A stretch of DNA of 64,000 nucleotides from Mycobacterium noviomagense (GTDB lineage: Bacteria > Actinomycetota > Actinomycetes > Mycobacteriales > Mycobacteriaceae): positions 3,782,001-3,846,000 of the forward strand of contig NZ_AP022583.1 of NCBI RefSeq assembly GCF_010731635.1. Direction: 5' to 3'. Below, in pieces: positions 1 through 9,265 of this stretch. The position numbers and the translations under genes were made by a program. Every line of letters begins with the position of its first letter. Position 1 is the stretch's first letter. Under the pieces are notes generated by a model, which ran no database searches, had not been told where the DNA came from, and saw nothing but the letters and a program-made list of their open reading frames with translations.

Positions 1-2
1 GG

Positions 3-375
3 CGGCTTCGCCGTGCGCTGAGGTATCACGACCGCATGTGCGCGGTTCCCGGGTGTGGTGCCACTCGTGGTCTGCATGCCCATCACATCCGGCACTGGGA
101 AGACGGCGGCCCCACGGAGTTGGCCAACCTGGTGCTGTTTGTTGTGCCCGTATCATTACCGGTTGCACCATCGTGGCGTCATCACCATCACCGGACCCGC
201 AGACGCTTTGATCGTCACCGATGCCACCGGCCGCCCGCTAAGCCCGGGATCGCTGGCGCGCCCACCCACAACTTCGCCGCCCGCGGTGCCGCCCTGTCCG
301 GGACCGACCGGCGAGCGCGCCGACTGGTGGTGGTATGACCCCTTCCAACCCCAACCACCACCGCCAACCAACTAG
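3..375 (+). pseudogene. 13E12-type DUF222/HNH endonuclease, C-terminal remnant, frameshifted
   Basis: The frame starting at base 3 is open into the window from the left and encodes the zinc-binding HNH end of a mycobacterial 13E12-type protein, with a CAVPGCG motif and then HAHHIRHWEDGGPTEL. The reading continues in the next frame (LCPYHYRLHHRG and onward) to a stop at 373-375. The switch falls at about 138-141, where four bases sit where none are expected, equivalent to a +1 shift. Members of this family carry an N-terminal DUF222 domain, which would lie upstream of the window. The HNH active-site region is therefore split between two frames, so this copy is probably inactive unless the shift is a sequencing error. 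Confidence 0.75.
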
Positions 376-588
376 CGGGGCTGGGAAGCTCAAACACACT
401 GGAGAAACAAAGGATTCGTTCACACTACCCGGCTGCCTACCGCGTCGCGGGCACATCGGGGCCGACGAAATCCACACCGCCGCCGCCCCGGGGTGTTTCT
501 AACCCCGAGCAAGTTGTCGCTCGTAGCCGGGCACATCGACACATCCTTCTTCTTGAGAAGCGTGAGATTCGCTGAAGGGGAAGACCAA

Positions 589-2181
589 TTAGCCGCCGCG
601 CGGTCTGGTCAGGGTGAACTGGTCGACGACGGCCAGCGCGCCAGCGGGCCCGTGCACTGCATAGTGAGTGGCTTTGATTGAGGTCTCGCCGCCCGGCTGA
701 CCGGGATCGACTTCGAAAGCGGCGAAGCCGTACGGGTTGTCGCGGTCGCGGAATGCCGACCACGGCGCGTCCTCGGTCAGATAGATGGGCGCCTTGCGGC
801 CGATCGAAGGATCGAATCCGCCGACCCCGGTCACCACACGGCACCGCGGCCGGTCGAAGAACAGCTTGTTGGACGGCGACGACGTTCCGCCGCCGCCGAT
901 GACGACGTGCACCGTTCCCTTGGTGGTGTCGAAGACGTCGGCGCGAGTGTCGACCGGTATCGGCGTGCGGGTGTCGGCGCCCGACACTCCGCGAATCGGA
1001 TGGGAGCGCTCGTAGTGGTGTTCGTGGCCGCACAGCACCAGGTCAACCTGGTAGCGGTCGAACAATGGCAGCCATTCCTCGCGGATGCCCAGGTCGGCGC
1101 CGTTGGTGCGGTCGGTGGTCGAGATCGCCGTCTGATGCATACAGACGACGATCCAGTCGATCGCCGGGTCGCGGCGCGCATCTGCGAGTTCGCTTTCCAG
1201 CCAGCGCTTTTGGCCACCGCCCGAGTAGCCGTGGATGTAGAAGTTGCCGCCGTCCTGGAAGCAGACGTCGTCGTTGTTCAGGCTGATCACCCGCACCGAC
1301 CCGGCGGTGAACGAGTACCACAGTCCGTGGAATTGACCGTCCGACCCGGAATCGGGCAATGCGAAGTATGTCTGATAGGCCGCGTAACCGACTGGCCCGT
1401 TGCCGAGCTCGTTTTCGTGGTTGCCCGCCGCCGGCATCCACGGCCGATACCGCGCCGAGCGGGTGTTGTTCTCGAACCAGTCCGACCACGTGCGAATCCG
1501 GTCGCGGGCCAGGTTGGCATAGCACAAGTCGCCGTTGACGAGGTTGAACAGCGGGCCGATGCGTTCGACGGCGGTAGTCATATCCCCGGCGGCCGGTGAC
1601 CCGAGGTTGTCGCTGGCATACCTGCTGCCGACTATCCTGCCCAGTGTCGGCGTGGCCTGGTCACCGAAGCTGGTGAAACTCAACGGCTTTCGCCCTAACG
1701 GTGCGGTGCGCACAGTTCCCAGCTCGGGATTGGTGCCGTCGTGCACGGCGGCGTAGACGTAGTCGGTGTTCGGTGTGAGCTTGTCCAGTACGGCGTGGTT
1801 GACGCGAACCTCGGTGCCGGACTTGGCGTCGCGGTAGGTGCGCGTTTGCGCCGGCACCGAATGCCCGAAACCGGATCCGGGCACGCCGAGCATGACCCGC
1901 GGATTGCGTACCGCGTCGGTGGTGTGCCACGACACCACCACTTCGGTGGACGCGTTCTTGCCGAATTGCAGATGCAGGCCGCCGACCGGCGGGGCGCCGT
2001 TGCGGTCGGGCCGCGGCCACAGGGCAGGAGCCGGCGGGTGTGGTCGCGTCAGCACCGCGCCGCCCGCTCCGAGGCCTGCGCCGATGACCGCCGACGCTGC
2101 GCCCGTGGCAAGCAGCGTCCGGCGGCTGATGCCCGGCGGTTGCGGAGCGGCACCGTCGGCCGGTTCGGAGTCTTCGGCCAC
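589..2181 (-). CDS. Exported purple acid phosphatase-like metallophosphoesterase (Rv2577-like)
   Basis: Predicted secreted phosphomonoesterase of about 530 residues. A twin-arginine signal is visible (SRRTLL at about residues 19-24, then an Ala/Gly-rich hydrophobic stretch), so export by Tat in folded form is likely. A fibronectin-like N-terminal purple acid phosphatase domain precedes the metal-binding motifs: GD at 173-174, NGD at 216-218, GNHE at 253-256, His349 and GHEHHYER at 385-392. These ligate a dinuclear metal centre in this family. The reading frame is open as far as 2496, but that would run into the divergent aldolase gene. The GTG at 2181 gives a length close to the M. tuberculosis homologue; the ATG at 2217 is the alternative. 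The substrate is not visible from sequence. Confidence 0.85.
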   Translation of the reverse strand: MAEDSEPADGAAPQPPGISRRTLLATGAASAVIGAGLGAGGAVLTRPHPPAPALWPRPDRNGAPPVGGLHLQFGKNASTEVVVSWHTTDAVRNPRVMLGVPGSGFGHSVPAQTRTYRDAKSGTEVRVNHAVLDKLTPNTDYVYAAVHDGTNPELGTVRTAPLGRKPLSFTSFGDQATPTLGRIVGSRYASDNLGSPAAGDMTTAVERIGPLFNLVNGDLCYANLARDRIRTWSDWFENNTRSARYRPWMPAAGNHENELGNGPVGYAAYQTYFALPDSGSDGQFHGLWYSFTAGSVRVISLNNDDVCFQDGGNFYIHGYSGGGQKRWLESELADARRDPAIDWIVVCMHQTAISTTDRTNGADLGIREEWLPLFDRYQVDLVLCGHEHHYERSHPIRGVSGADTRTPIPVDTRADVFDTTKGTVHVVIGGGGTSSPSNKLFFDRPRCRVVTGVGGFDPSIGRKAPIYLTEDAPWSAFRDRDNPYGFAAFEVDPGQPGGETSIKATHYAVHGPAGALAVVDQFTLTRPRGG

Positions 2182-2329
2182 CCTTGCTTCATACCTGAAT
2201 GGGGCCACCAGAGGCATAAGGGCCGGTGAACACGCGGCCCCGGCTCCTCGGCGGTGGCTGACCGACGCGTCGACGTCGCAGATGCATATGGTGGCTGTAG
2301 TCATGTCACTGCGATTCCGGGAGCCACTG

Positions 2330-3115
2330 ATGGCAACCACTTTCACCGATTCCAAAGCCGAGTTGATGCGCCGCACGCAGCGGAGTCTCGCCGCCAACGT
2401 CGGCGAATCGGAGTTGACCACCCGCCAGAAGCTGGCACTGACATGCCGAGCCTTGTTCGACGCCGGACACGATTCCGGACTGGCCGGGCAGATCACCGCG
2501 CGGGCCGAGCAGCCCGGGACCTATTACACCCAGCAGCTGGGCCTGGGCTTCGACGAGGTCACCGACGCCAATCTGCTCCTCGTGGACGAGGACCTCAACG
2601 TGCTCGACGGTGACGGAATGGCCAACCCCGCCAACCGCTTTCACAGCTGGATCTACCGGGCGCGGCCGGACGTGCAGTGCATCGTGCATACGCACGCCTT
2701 CCACTGCGCGGCGCTGTCGATGCTCGAGTTCCCGCTGACCGTCTCGCAGATGGACACCACGCCGCTGTACGACGACTGCGCGTTCCTGCCCGACTGGCCG
2801 GGCGTGCCGGTGGGCAACGAGGAGGGCGAGATCATCAGCGCTGCCCTCGGCGACAAGAAGGCGGTCCTGCTGGCCCACCACGGTCAAGTGGTCGCCGGTG
2901 CCAGCATCGAGGAAGCCTGCTCTTTGGCGATGCTCATCGAGCGCGCCGCCAAACTGCAACTGGCCGCCATGGCCGCCGGCACCATCAAAGAACTGCCCGA
3001 GACGCTGGCCCGCGAGGCCCACGACTGGACGCTGCGACCGGAGCGCAGCCGGGCGAACTTCGCCTACTACGCGCGCCGCGCGCTCAAGCGCCATCCCGAC
3101 GTTTTGACCAGCTGA
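2330..3115 (+). CDS. Class II aldolase/adducin-family protein
   Basis: A 261-residue cytosolic protein of the zinc-dependent class II aldolase family (relatives of fuculose-phosphate aldolase and ribulose-phosphate epimerase). The metal ligands are seen as HTH at residues 120-122 and HHG at 183-185. The HDSGLAGQIT motif near residue 50 marks a subfamily without a firmly known substrate. The ATG at 2330 follows a GGGAG-type ribosome site; an in-frame ATG at 2303 is possible. It is divergent from the phosphatase gene, and a DapA-like gene follows after 17 bases, so the two probably share a transcript and act on one carbon-chain substrate. I do not recall this pair at the equivalent M. tuberculosis locus, so it may be an accessory insertion or a loss there. 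Confidence 0.85.
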   Translation: MATTFTDSKAELMRRTQRSLAANVGESELTTRQKLALTCRALFDAGHDSGLAGQITARAEQPGTYYTQQLGLGFDEVTDANLLLVDEDLNVLDGDGMANPANRFHSWIYRARPDVQCIVHTHAFHCAALSMLEFPLTVSQMDTTPLYDDCAFLPDWPGVPVGNEEGEIISAALGDKKAVLLAHHGQVVAGASIEEACSLAMLIERAAKLQLAAMAAGTIKELPETLAREAHDWTLRPERSRANFAYYARRALKRHPDVLTS

Positions 3116-3132
3116 CCCGAAGGAGAGTGCGA

Positions 3133-4017
3133 GTGCCTGAGCTGCCCAAGATTCACGGGATCATCGCCTACCCGGTGACGCCGTTCGCCTCGGACGACAC
3201 CATCGACACCGCGGCGCTGAGCGGGCTGGTGGATCGGCTGGTGCGCGCCGGCGTCCACGCGATCGCCCCGCTCGGCAGCACCGGCGAACTGGCCTACCTC
3301 GACGAGAACGAGTTTGACACCGTCGTTGACACCACCATCTCCGCCGTCGACGGCCGCGTCCCCGTCGTCGTCGGTGTGTCAGATGTGACCACTGCCAAGA
3401 CGATTCGGCGTGCCCGCTACGCGGAGAAGGCGGGCGCCGACGCGGTGATGGTCCTGCCGGTGTCCTACTGGAAGCTCACCGAGCGCGAAATTGTCCAGCA
3501 CTACCGCAGCATCGGCGAGGCGATCGGGATTCCGACCATGGCTTACAACAATCCGGCCACGGCCGGGATCGACATGAGCCCCGAGCTGCTGGTGAAGATG
3601 TTCGAGACCGTCGACAACCTCACCATGGTCAAGGAGTCCACCGGCGACTTGTCGCGCATGCAGCGCATCGCCGAGCTCAGCGGTGGCCGGCTGCCGTTCT
3701 ACAACGGCAGCAACCCGCTGGTGCTCGAGGCGTTGAAGGCCAGCGCCTCCGGATGGTGCACGGCCGCGCCGTGTTTGCGTCCGCAACCGTGCATCGACCT
3801 GTATGACGCCGTGCGCGCCGGCGACGTGGACAAGGCGCAGAAGATGTACGACGAACTCAAGCCGCTGCTGGAGTTCATCGTCGCGGGCGGACTGGCCACC
3901 ACCGTCAAGGCCGGGCTCGAGTTGCTCGGCATCGGGGTCGGCGAGCCGCGCCGTCCGCTTCTGCCCCTCGACGACCAAGGCCGGGCCAGGCTGCAAGAGT
4001 TGCTGACGCAGACTTGA
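3133..4017 (+). CDS. Dihydrodipicolinate synthase (DapA)-family aldolase/dehydratase
   Basis: A 294-residue (beta/alpha)8 barrel of the Schiff-base aldolase superfamily. The GSTGE motif (residues 48-52), the catalytic Tyr138 in YNNP and the Schiff-base Lys167 in VKES are all present. A segment reading GWCTAAP follows. The GTG start at 3133 is preceded by a good AAGGAGAG site. The true lysine-pathway dapA is normally elsewhere in mycobacteria, and this copy is coupled to a class II aldolase. A catabolic role (2-keto-3-deoxy acid or hydroxy-acid aldol cleavage, or dehydration) is therefore more likely than lysine synthesis. The exact reaction cannot be assigned from sequence. Confidence 0.85.
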   Translation: MPELPKIHGIIAYPVTPFASDDTIDTAALSGLVDRLVRAGVHAIAPLGSTGELAYLDENEFDTVVDTTISAVDGRVPVVVGVSDVTTAKTIRRARYAEKAGADAVMVLPVSYWKLTEREIVQHYRSIGEAIGIPTMAYNNPATAGIDMSPELLVKMFETVDNLTMVKESTGDLSRMQRIAELSGGRLPFYNGSNPLVLEALKASASGWCTAAPCLRPQPCIDLYDAVRAGDVDKAQKMYDELKPLLEFIVAGGLATTVKAGLELLGIGVGEPRRPLLPLDDQGRARLQELLTQT

Positions 4018-4047
4018 CTTTGTCTCGAACAAGAGTTCGAATAGGGT

Positions 4048-5055
4048 ATGCGCTGGGAGCAGCAAAGCGTCGCCGTTGACGACGGCGCCCTGCCCGGTTT
4101 GGAGCGCATCGGCTTCGTCCGCACTGTGCGCACACCGCAATTCGAGGGCATCACGTTTCACGAAGTGCTGTGCAAATCCGCGCTGAACAAGGTGCCCAAC
4201 TCCTCAATGCTGCCGTTCCGCTACACCGTCAACGGCTACCGGGGTTGCTCGCATGCGTGCCGATACTGTTTCGCGCGACCCACCCACGAATACCTCGACC
4301 TGGACTGCGGCGACGACTTCGACACCCAGATCATAGTCAAGACCAACGTCGTCGACGTCTTGCGCCGCGAGCTGCATCGCAAATCGTGGCGCCGCGAGAA
4401 GGTGGCCCTGGGCACCAACACCGATCCCTACCAACGGGCCGAGGGCCGCTATGCGTTGATGCCGGGCATCATCGGTGCGCTCGCGGAATCCGGCACGCCG
4501 CTGTCGATCTTGACCAAAGGCACGCTGCTGCGCCGCGACCTCCCGCTGATCGCCGAGGCCGCTGCACAGGTGCCGGTCAGCGTCGCGGTGTCGCTGGCAA
4601 TGGCTGATCCGTTGCTGCACAAGGACATCGAACCGGGAACACCCAGCCCACAGGCCCGGCTCGGGTTGATCAGCGCGATCCGCAACGCTGGATTGGACTG
4701 CCATGTCATGGTCGCGCCGGTGCTGCCGTACCTGACCGACTCGACCGAGCATTTGGATGCGCTGCTGCGCGAGATCGCCGTCGCCGGCGGCACCGGGGTG
4801 ACGGTGCTGGGGTTGCACCTGCGCGGGTCGACCCGCGGCTGGTTCATGTCGTGGCTCGCGCGGTCACATCCCGAGCTGGTCGCCCGCTATCAGGAGCTAT
4901 ACGGACGCGGCTCGTACCTGCCGGAGCAGTATCGAAACACCTTGCGCCAGAAGGTCGAACCGCTGATCGCACGCTACGGTCTGGCCGGCGAGCGGCGGGC
5001 GTTCACCGAGACCGCCACCGACCCTGCCGCGGTAGCCCAGCCGACGCTGTTCTAG
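4048..5055 (+). CDS. Rv2578c-family radical SAM protein
   Basis: A 335-residue radical S-adenosylmethionine enzyme of the SplB-like group. The [4Fe-4S] cluster motif CxxxCxxC is Cys67, Cys71 and Cys74 inside GYRGCSHACRYCFARP. The rest forms a partial TIM barrel. The substrate is unknown. This family is known in databases for members interrupted by an intein; here the frame runs straight through the cysteine motif with no extra domain. The ATG at 4048 begins MRWEQQ, followed by an uninterrupted conserved sequence. It may be co-transcribed with the aldolase pair just upstream, but the functions look unrelated. Confidence 0.88.
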   Translation: MRWEQQSVAVDDGALPGLERIGFVRTVRTPQFEGITFHEVLCKSALNKVPNSSMLPFRYTVNGYRGCSHACRYCFARPTHEYLDLDCGDDFDTQIIVKTNVVDVLRRELHRKSWRREKVALGTNTDPYQRAEGRYALMPGIIGALAESGTPLSILTKGTLLRRDLPLIAEAAAQVPVSVAVSLAMADPLLHKDIEPGTPSPQARLGLISAIRNAGLDCHVMVAPVLPYLTDSTEHLDALLREIAVAGGTGVTVLGLHLRGSTRGWFMSWLARSHPELVARYQELYGRGSYLPEQYRNTLRQKVEPLIARYGLAGERRAFTETATDPAAVAQPTLF

Positions 5056-5060
5056 CGGCG

Positions 5061-5942
5061 CTAGCCCAGATCGGCGGCATGGAAGGTGTCGCACTTGTTC
5101 GGGTCACCGGTCTGGTAGCCGACAGTGAACCAGTGCTGCCGCTGCTCGGACGAGCCGTGCGTCCACGATTCCGGGTTGGTGCGTCCCGTCGCCTGCTTCT
5201 GAATTCGGTCGTCGCCCACCGACGCCGCGGCCGACAGCGCGTCGGCGATGTCCTTGTCGGTCAACGGCTCCAAGAACGGCGCCCCGGTGCTCTCCTGCCG
5301 CACCGTCGACGCGTAGTGCGCCCACACGCCGGCGTAGCAGTCGGCCTGTAGCTCGGTGCGCACGCCGTTGCCGCCGGCGCCCTGCGCGCCCTGCTGCGCG
5401 CGGCCCAGCACACCTTCGAGGTTTTGGACATGGTGACCGAATTCGTGAGCCACCACGTACTCTTGCGCCAACGGCCCACCGCTGGAACCGAATTGGTCTT
5501 TGAGCACCTGGAAGAAGTCGGTGTCGAAGTAGGCGGTTTTGTCCACCGGGCAGTAGAACGGGCCGACCTCGCTGGTAGCCGGGCCGCAGCCGGTGTCCAC
5601 CGCGCCGCTGAAAAGCCGCACGTGCGGGCGGGTGTAGCCGGGCATCAGCTGCTTCCAGACCGCGTCGACCGAGTTGCCGGTGGCCACCACCCGGCACTGC
5701 ACGTATTTGTTGGCGTCGGCGCCGGTCCGGCACCTGTCCAGGTCGAAACCGGGTGCGGTGTTTTCGCCGACGTTCACCGGTTGCTGGCTCAGCACGTTGC
5801 CGGGATCCACACCGAGCAGCATCGCCACGACCGCGAACACCAGCCCGCCGAGACCGCCGCCGATCGCGATCATCCGGCCCCCACCCCCGCCGGATGTCGA
5901 CGTGGTGCTGGTGTCGATCTGCATACCTTCGTTGAACGTCAT
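5061..5942 (-). CDS. Neutral zinc metallopeptidase, YpfJ family (Rv2575-like)
   Basis: A 293-residue membrane-anchored protein of the putative neutral zinc metallopeptidase family. A short Ser/Thr/Gly-rich N-terminus is followed by one membrane helix at about residues 24-44. The large domain that follows contains the zinc motif HEFGH at 166-170 and several cysteines. The ATG at 5942 is preceded by GGAGAG; the frame upstream is open but lacks family sequence. It is convergent with the radical SAM gene (6-base gap) and lies just downstream of the reductase/SRPBCC fusion gene on the same strand. The peptidase activity is inferred from the motif only; no substrate is known. Confidence 0.88.
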   Translation of the reverse strand: MTFNEGMQIDTSTTSTSGGGGGRMIAIGGGLGGLVFAVVAMLLGVDPGNVLSQQPVNVGENTAPGFDLDRCRTGADANKYVQCRVVATGNSVDAVWKQLMPGYTRPHVRLFSGAVDTGCGPATSEVGPFYCPVDKTAYFDTDFFQVLKDQFGSSGGPLAQEYVVAHEFGHHVQNLEGVLGRAQQGAQGAGGNGVRTELQADCYAGVWAHYASTVRQESTGAPFLEPLTDKDIADALSAAASVGDDRIQKQATGRTNPESWTHGSSEQRQHWFTVGYQTGDPNKCDTFHAADLG

Positions 5943-5971
5943 CGCGCTCTCCGTTTGTATCTCGTCATCGA

Positions 5972-7381
5972 CTATTGTCGCGCGGTGGCGAACCGCCTGT
6001 CCGTGTAGGCCCGCAGGTTGGCCAGGAATCGGCGCAGCATCACGTTCAGCAGTGGACGCACGACGGGCATCGCTATGCGAGCGGGGCCCGCCGGTTTCTG
6101 CGCCATGGTCCAGGTCAGCCGGCAGCCACCGGGGGTGGTCTCGACGCGGTAGTCCTCGGCGAATGCGGCGACGGCGCGCGTCGAGCATTCGTTGAACCGA
6201 AATGCCATGCGGGAAAAGGGTTCCCAGGCCAGGAACTCCTCGTCGCCGACGATGCCGCCGCGCATGTGGACGGTACGCGTGGCACCGACACCGAGTGGCT
6301 CCGGGCTGGTCCAGGTGACTTTGGTGATCACCGTCGCCCAGTGGGGCCACGACTGCGGGTCGGCCAGAACCTCGAAGAGCTGCTCGGGTGTGATGGCCAG
6401 TTCGACGCTGTTGCGGAACCGGTACGGCGCCGTCTCGATGAAGTCGAGATCCACACGCTCGCAGGGGACCATGGCGTTAGACATTAGCCCGGACCGGTCG
6501 CTCGCCGCCGCCAGAAGCGGCACCACGACGTCGCTGATCGGGGTGGGCAGACCGCGCGCCCGAGCCCTGCGGATGATCACGCCATTGCGGATGTCCCATT
6601 CGAGCGTCCGGCGGGCTTCCCGGTCCAACAGCATCGAGGTGGCCATGTCGACCGGAGCGGCGCGGAACATGTCGACCAGTTCGTCGACGACGGCGTCATC
6701 CAGGCGGGCGCCTTCTGCGCGGGCGACGGCCAGGCACTCGGCGAGGTAGCGACGCGACAGCGCGGCGACGTCGTCGCGGCGAAACATTCCCGATCGCCGC
6801 CCGCTCAGCACCATCAGGCCGCCCACCGCGTTGGCCAGCAGTTTGCGCCACGCCGCGGTGATGAAGTCGGGGTCGCAGTCGACCGGGCAGCCGGCGTCGC
6901 GCAGCAGCTGGGCGACCGTCTCCGCGGCGGGTCCGGACGGCAGGACCAGGCGGGGTTCGCTGCGCAACCACACCCAGCCGCCGGGTTGGGTTTCGGCGCT
7001 GAACCAGACGATGCCGGGCACGACGGCCGACGACGGGCAGTGCGGCTGCACCTGCTCGACCTGCTCGACACCGTTTTGCAGCACAGCGACGATGGTGTGT
7101 TCGCCGCACAGCCGGGCGAGCCAGCGACCGGCGTCATCGTTCTGCGTGGCTTTGACGGCGAGCATGACGACGTCGACCGGACCGCTGACTTCGCGCGGAT
7201 CGGTGTGCACCGGCCCGGGCACCACGATGGGATCGGCGCCGTCGGGTCGGACTTCGATGTGGTCACGCGCGGTACGGCCGCACAGCAGCAGCGGGTGACC
7301 GGCGGAGTGCAGGTACGCCGCGACCGTCGCACCGATGGCGCCCGGGCCGACAACGGCTATGTGTGTAGCGATGTCACCCAA
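5972..7381 (-). CDS. Ketopantoate reductase-like / SRPBCC fusion protein
   Basis: One 469-residue frame holds two proteins that are separate neighbours in M. tuberculosis (Rv2573 and Rv2574, from memory). Residues 1-298 are a 2-dehydropantoate 2-reductase-like enzyme: dinucleotide motif VGPGAIG at 11-17, Lys77, and KLLANAVGG at 180-188 with the family's Lys and Asn. Residues 300-469 are an SRPBCC (START-like) ligand-binding domain. The seam reads SDRSGLMSNAM. In the adjacent frame the same bases read SDGPG followed by TAA at 6484-6486, overlapping an ATG at 6482-6484. A single extra base near 6494-6497 thus explains the fusion. It could be real or a sequencing error. The reductase part may not serve pantothenate synthesis. 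Confidence 0.8.
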   Translation of the reverse strand: MGDIATHIAVVGPGAIGATVAAYLHSAGHPLLLCGRTARDHIEVRPDGADPIVVPGPVHTDPREVSGPVDVVMLAVKATQNDDAGRWLARLCGEHTIVAVLQNGVEQVEQVQPHCPSSAVVPGIVWFSAETQPGGWVWLRSEPRLVLPSGPAAETVAQLLRDAGCPVDCDPDFITAAWRKLLANAVGGLMVLSGRRSGMFRRDDVAALSRRYLAECLAVARAEGARLDDAVVDELVDMFRAAPVDMATSMLLDREARRTLEWDIRNGVIIRRARARGLPTPISDVVVPLLAAASDRSGLMSNAMVPCERVDLDFIETAPYRFRNSVELAITPEQLFEVLADPQSWPHWATVITKVTWTSPEPLGVGATRTVHMRGGIVGDEEFLAWEPFSRMAFRFNECSTRAVAAFAEDYRVETTPGGCRLTWTMAQKPAGPARIAMPVVRPLLNVMLRRFLANLRAYTDRRFATARQ

Positions 7382-7403
7382 GTTAGCGGTAGTGGCGTCC
7401 CTC

Positions 7404-7409
7404 TAGACT
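7404..7409 (+). promoter_or_regulatory. Candidate -10 box of aspS
   Basis: TAGACT fits the mycobacterial TANNNT pattern and lies 24 bases before the GTG start of aspS, in the 52-base gap between divergent genes. No convincing -35 hexamer was seen, so this is a weak call. Confidence 0.35.
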
Positions 7410-7433
7410 GGTCGGGCCGTCCGACAGTAGGGA

Positions 7434-9212
7434 GTGTTTGTGCTGCGCAGTCACGCCGCCGGTGCGTTGCGCGCCGGCGTCGCCGGCCAGAAGGTCACGT
7501 TGGCCGGCTGGGTGGCGCGTCGCCGCGACCACGGCGGGGTGATCTTCATCGATCTGCGCGACGCTTCGGGGGTTTCGCAGGTGGTGTTCCGCGCCGCGGA
7601 CGTGCTGGAGCAGGCGCATCGGCTGCGCGCGGAGTTTTGCGTGGCCGTCGACGGCGTGGTCGAAATCCGCCCGGAGGGCAACGAAAACCCGGAGTTGGCG
7701 ACCGGCGAGATCGAGGTCAACGCCACCTCGCTGACGGTGCTGGGAGAAAGCGCGCCGCTGCCTTTCCAGCTTGACGAGCCTGCCGGTGAGGAACTGCGCC
7801 TGAAATACCGTTATCTCGACTTACGCCGCGACGGTCCTGGTTCGGCAATTCGATTGCGTTCCAAGGTAAATGCGGCTGCCCGTGAGGTGCTGGCCCGGCA
7901 TGACTTCGTCGAGATCGAGACGCCGACGCTGACCCGTTCGACGCCGGAGGGTGCTCGCGATTTCCTGGTGCCGGCGCGGCTGCAGCCGGGCACGTTCTAC
8001 GCGCTGCCGCAAAGTCCGCAGTTGTTCAAGCAGCTGCTGATGGTCGCGGGCATGGAGCGCTACTACCAAATCGCCCGCTGCTACCGCGACGAGGACTTCC
8101 GCGCCGACCGCCAGCCGGAGTTCACCCAGCTCGACATGGAGATGAGCTTCGTCGACGCTGACGACGTCATCGCGATCTCCGAGGAGATCCTGGCCGCGTT
8201 GTGGGCGCTGATCGGCTACCAGCTGCCCAGACCGATCCCGCGGATCAGCTACGCCGAAGCGATGCGGCGCTTCGGTTCCGACAAGCCGGACATGCGGTTC
8301 GGGCTCGAACTCGTCGAGTGCACTAAGTTCTTCGCAGACACGCCTTTTCGGGTGTTCCAGGCGCCGTATGTGGGTGCAGTGGTGATGCCCGACGGGGCGT
8401 CGCAGCCGCGGCGGACGCTGGACGGCTGGCAGGAGTGGGCCAAACAGCGTGGGCACAAGGGTCTGGCCTATGTGCTGGTCGGTGAAGACGGCACGCTGAG
8501 CGGTCCGGTGGCCAAGAACCTCTCCGACGCCGAACGCGCCGGGCTGGCGGCGCACGTCGGCGCCCAGCCCGGCGACTGCGTGTTCTTCTCGGCCGGCCGG
8601 CCGAAGTCGTCGCGGGCGTTGTTGGGCGCGGCGCGCAGTGAAATAGCCAACCGGCTGGGCATGATCGACCCCGACAGGTGGGCGTTCGTCTGGGTGGTCG
8701 ACCCGCCGCTGTTCGAGCCCGCCGAGGAGGCCGCCGCTCACGGCGACGTCGCGCTCGGCGGCGCCTGGGCAGCGGTGCACCACGCGTTCACCGCGCCCAA
8801 GCCCGAGTCGGTCGACAGCATCGAATCCGATCCGGGCGCTGTGCTGGCCGACGCGTACGACATCGTCTGCAACGGGCACGAAATCGGTGGCGGCTCGATC
8901 CGTATCCACCGCCGCGAAATCCAGGAGCGGGTGTTCGCGGTGATGGGTCTCGACAAGGCGCAGGCCGAAGAGAAGTTCGGATTCTTGTTGGAGGCGTTCA
9001 CATTTGGCGCGCCGCCGCACGGTGGCATCGCATTCGGCTGGGACCGCATCGCGGCGTTGCTGACCGGCATGGATTCGATCCGCGAGGTGATCGCGTTCCC
9101 CAAGACCGGCGGCGGTGTCGACCCGCTCACCGACGCGCCGGCGCCGATCACCCCTCAGCAGCGCAAGGAGTCCGGTATCGACGTCGTGCCCGAGCGCCGA
9201 GGTCGCCGCTAG
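7434..9212 (+). CDS. aspS: Aspartyl-tRNA synthetase (bacterial type, possibly non-discriminating)
   Basis: Charges tRNA-Asp with aspartate in the cytosol; mycobacterial and many other bacterial enzymes of this type can also charge tRNA-Asn, feeding GatCAB transamidation. The 592-residue protein has the N-terminal OB anticodon-binding domain ([20 protein letters not shown]), the class II catalytic core with motif 2 around [19 protein letters not shown], the bacterial GAD insertion, and motif 3 GGIAFGWDR near the C-terminus. It ends with [13 protein letters not shown]. The GTG at 7434 matches the known N-terminus [10 protein letters not shown]; a second GTG two codons on is possible. It is divergent from the reductase fusion gene. 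Confidence 0.97.
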   Translation: MFVLRSHAAGALRAGVAGQKVTLAGWVARRRDHGGVIFIDLRDASGVSQVVFRAADVLEQAHRLRAEFCVAVDGVVEIRPEGNENPELATGEIEVNATSLTVLGESAPLPFQLDEPAGEELRLKYRYLDLRRDGPGSAIRLRSKVNAAAREVLARHDFVEIETPTLTRSTPEGARDFLVPARLQPGTFYALPQSPQLFKQLLMVAGMERYYQIARCYRDEDFRADRQPEFTQLDMEMSFVDADDVIAISEEILAALWALIGYQLPRPIPRISYAEAMRRFGSDKPDMRFGLELVECTKFFADTPFRVFQAPYVGAVVMPDGASQPRRTLDGWQEWAKQRGHKGLAYVLVGEDGTLSGPVAKNLSDAERAGLAAHVGAQPGDCVFFSAGRPKSSRALLGAARSEIANRLGMIDPDRWAFVWVVDPPLFEPAEEAAAHGDVALGGAWAAVHHAFTAPKPESVDSIESDPGAVLADAYDIVCNGHEIGGGSIRIHRREIQERVFAVMGLDKAQAEEKFGFLLEAFTFGAPPHGGIAFGWDRIAALLTGMDSIREVIAFPKTGGGVDPLTDAPAPITPQQRKESGIDVVPERRGRR

Positions 9213-9265
9213 ACACCGTTTCAGCGGAGCCCTGGAAACCTTCCGCGGCGTGTAACACGTGAAAC

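Noticed and set aside
493..681. A small forward ORF of 62 codons in the gap after the HNH remnant
   Set aside because: It runs into the phosphatase 3' end on the other strand and has no conserved sequence; the gap 376-588 shows nothing I can support.
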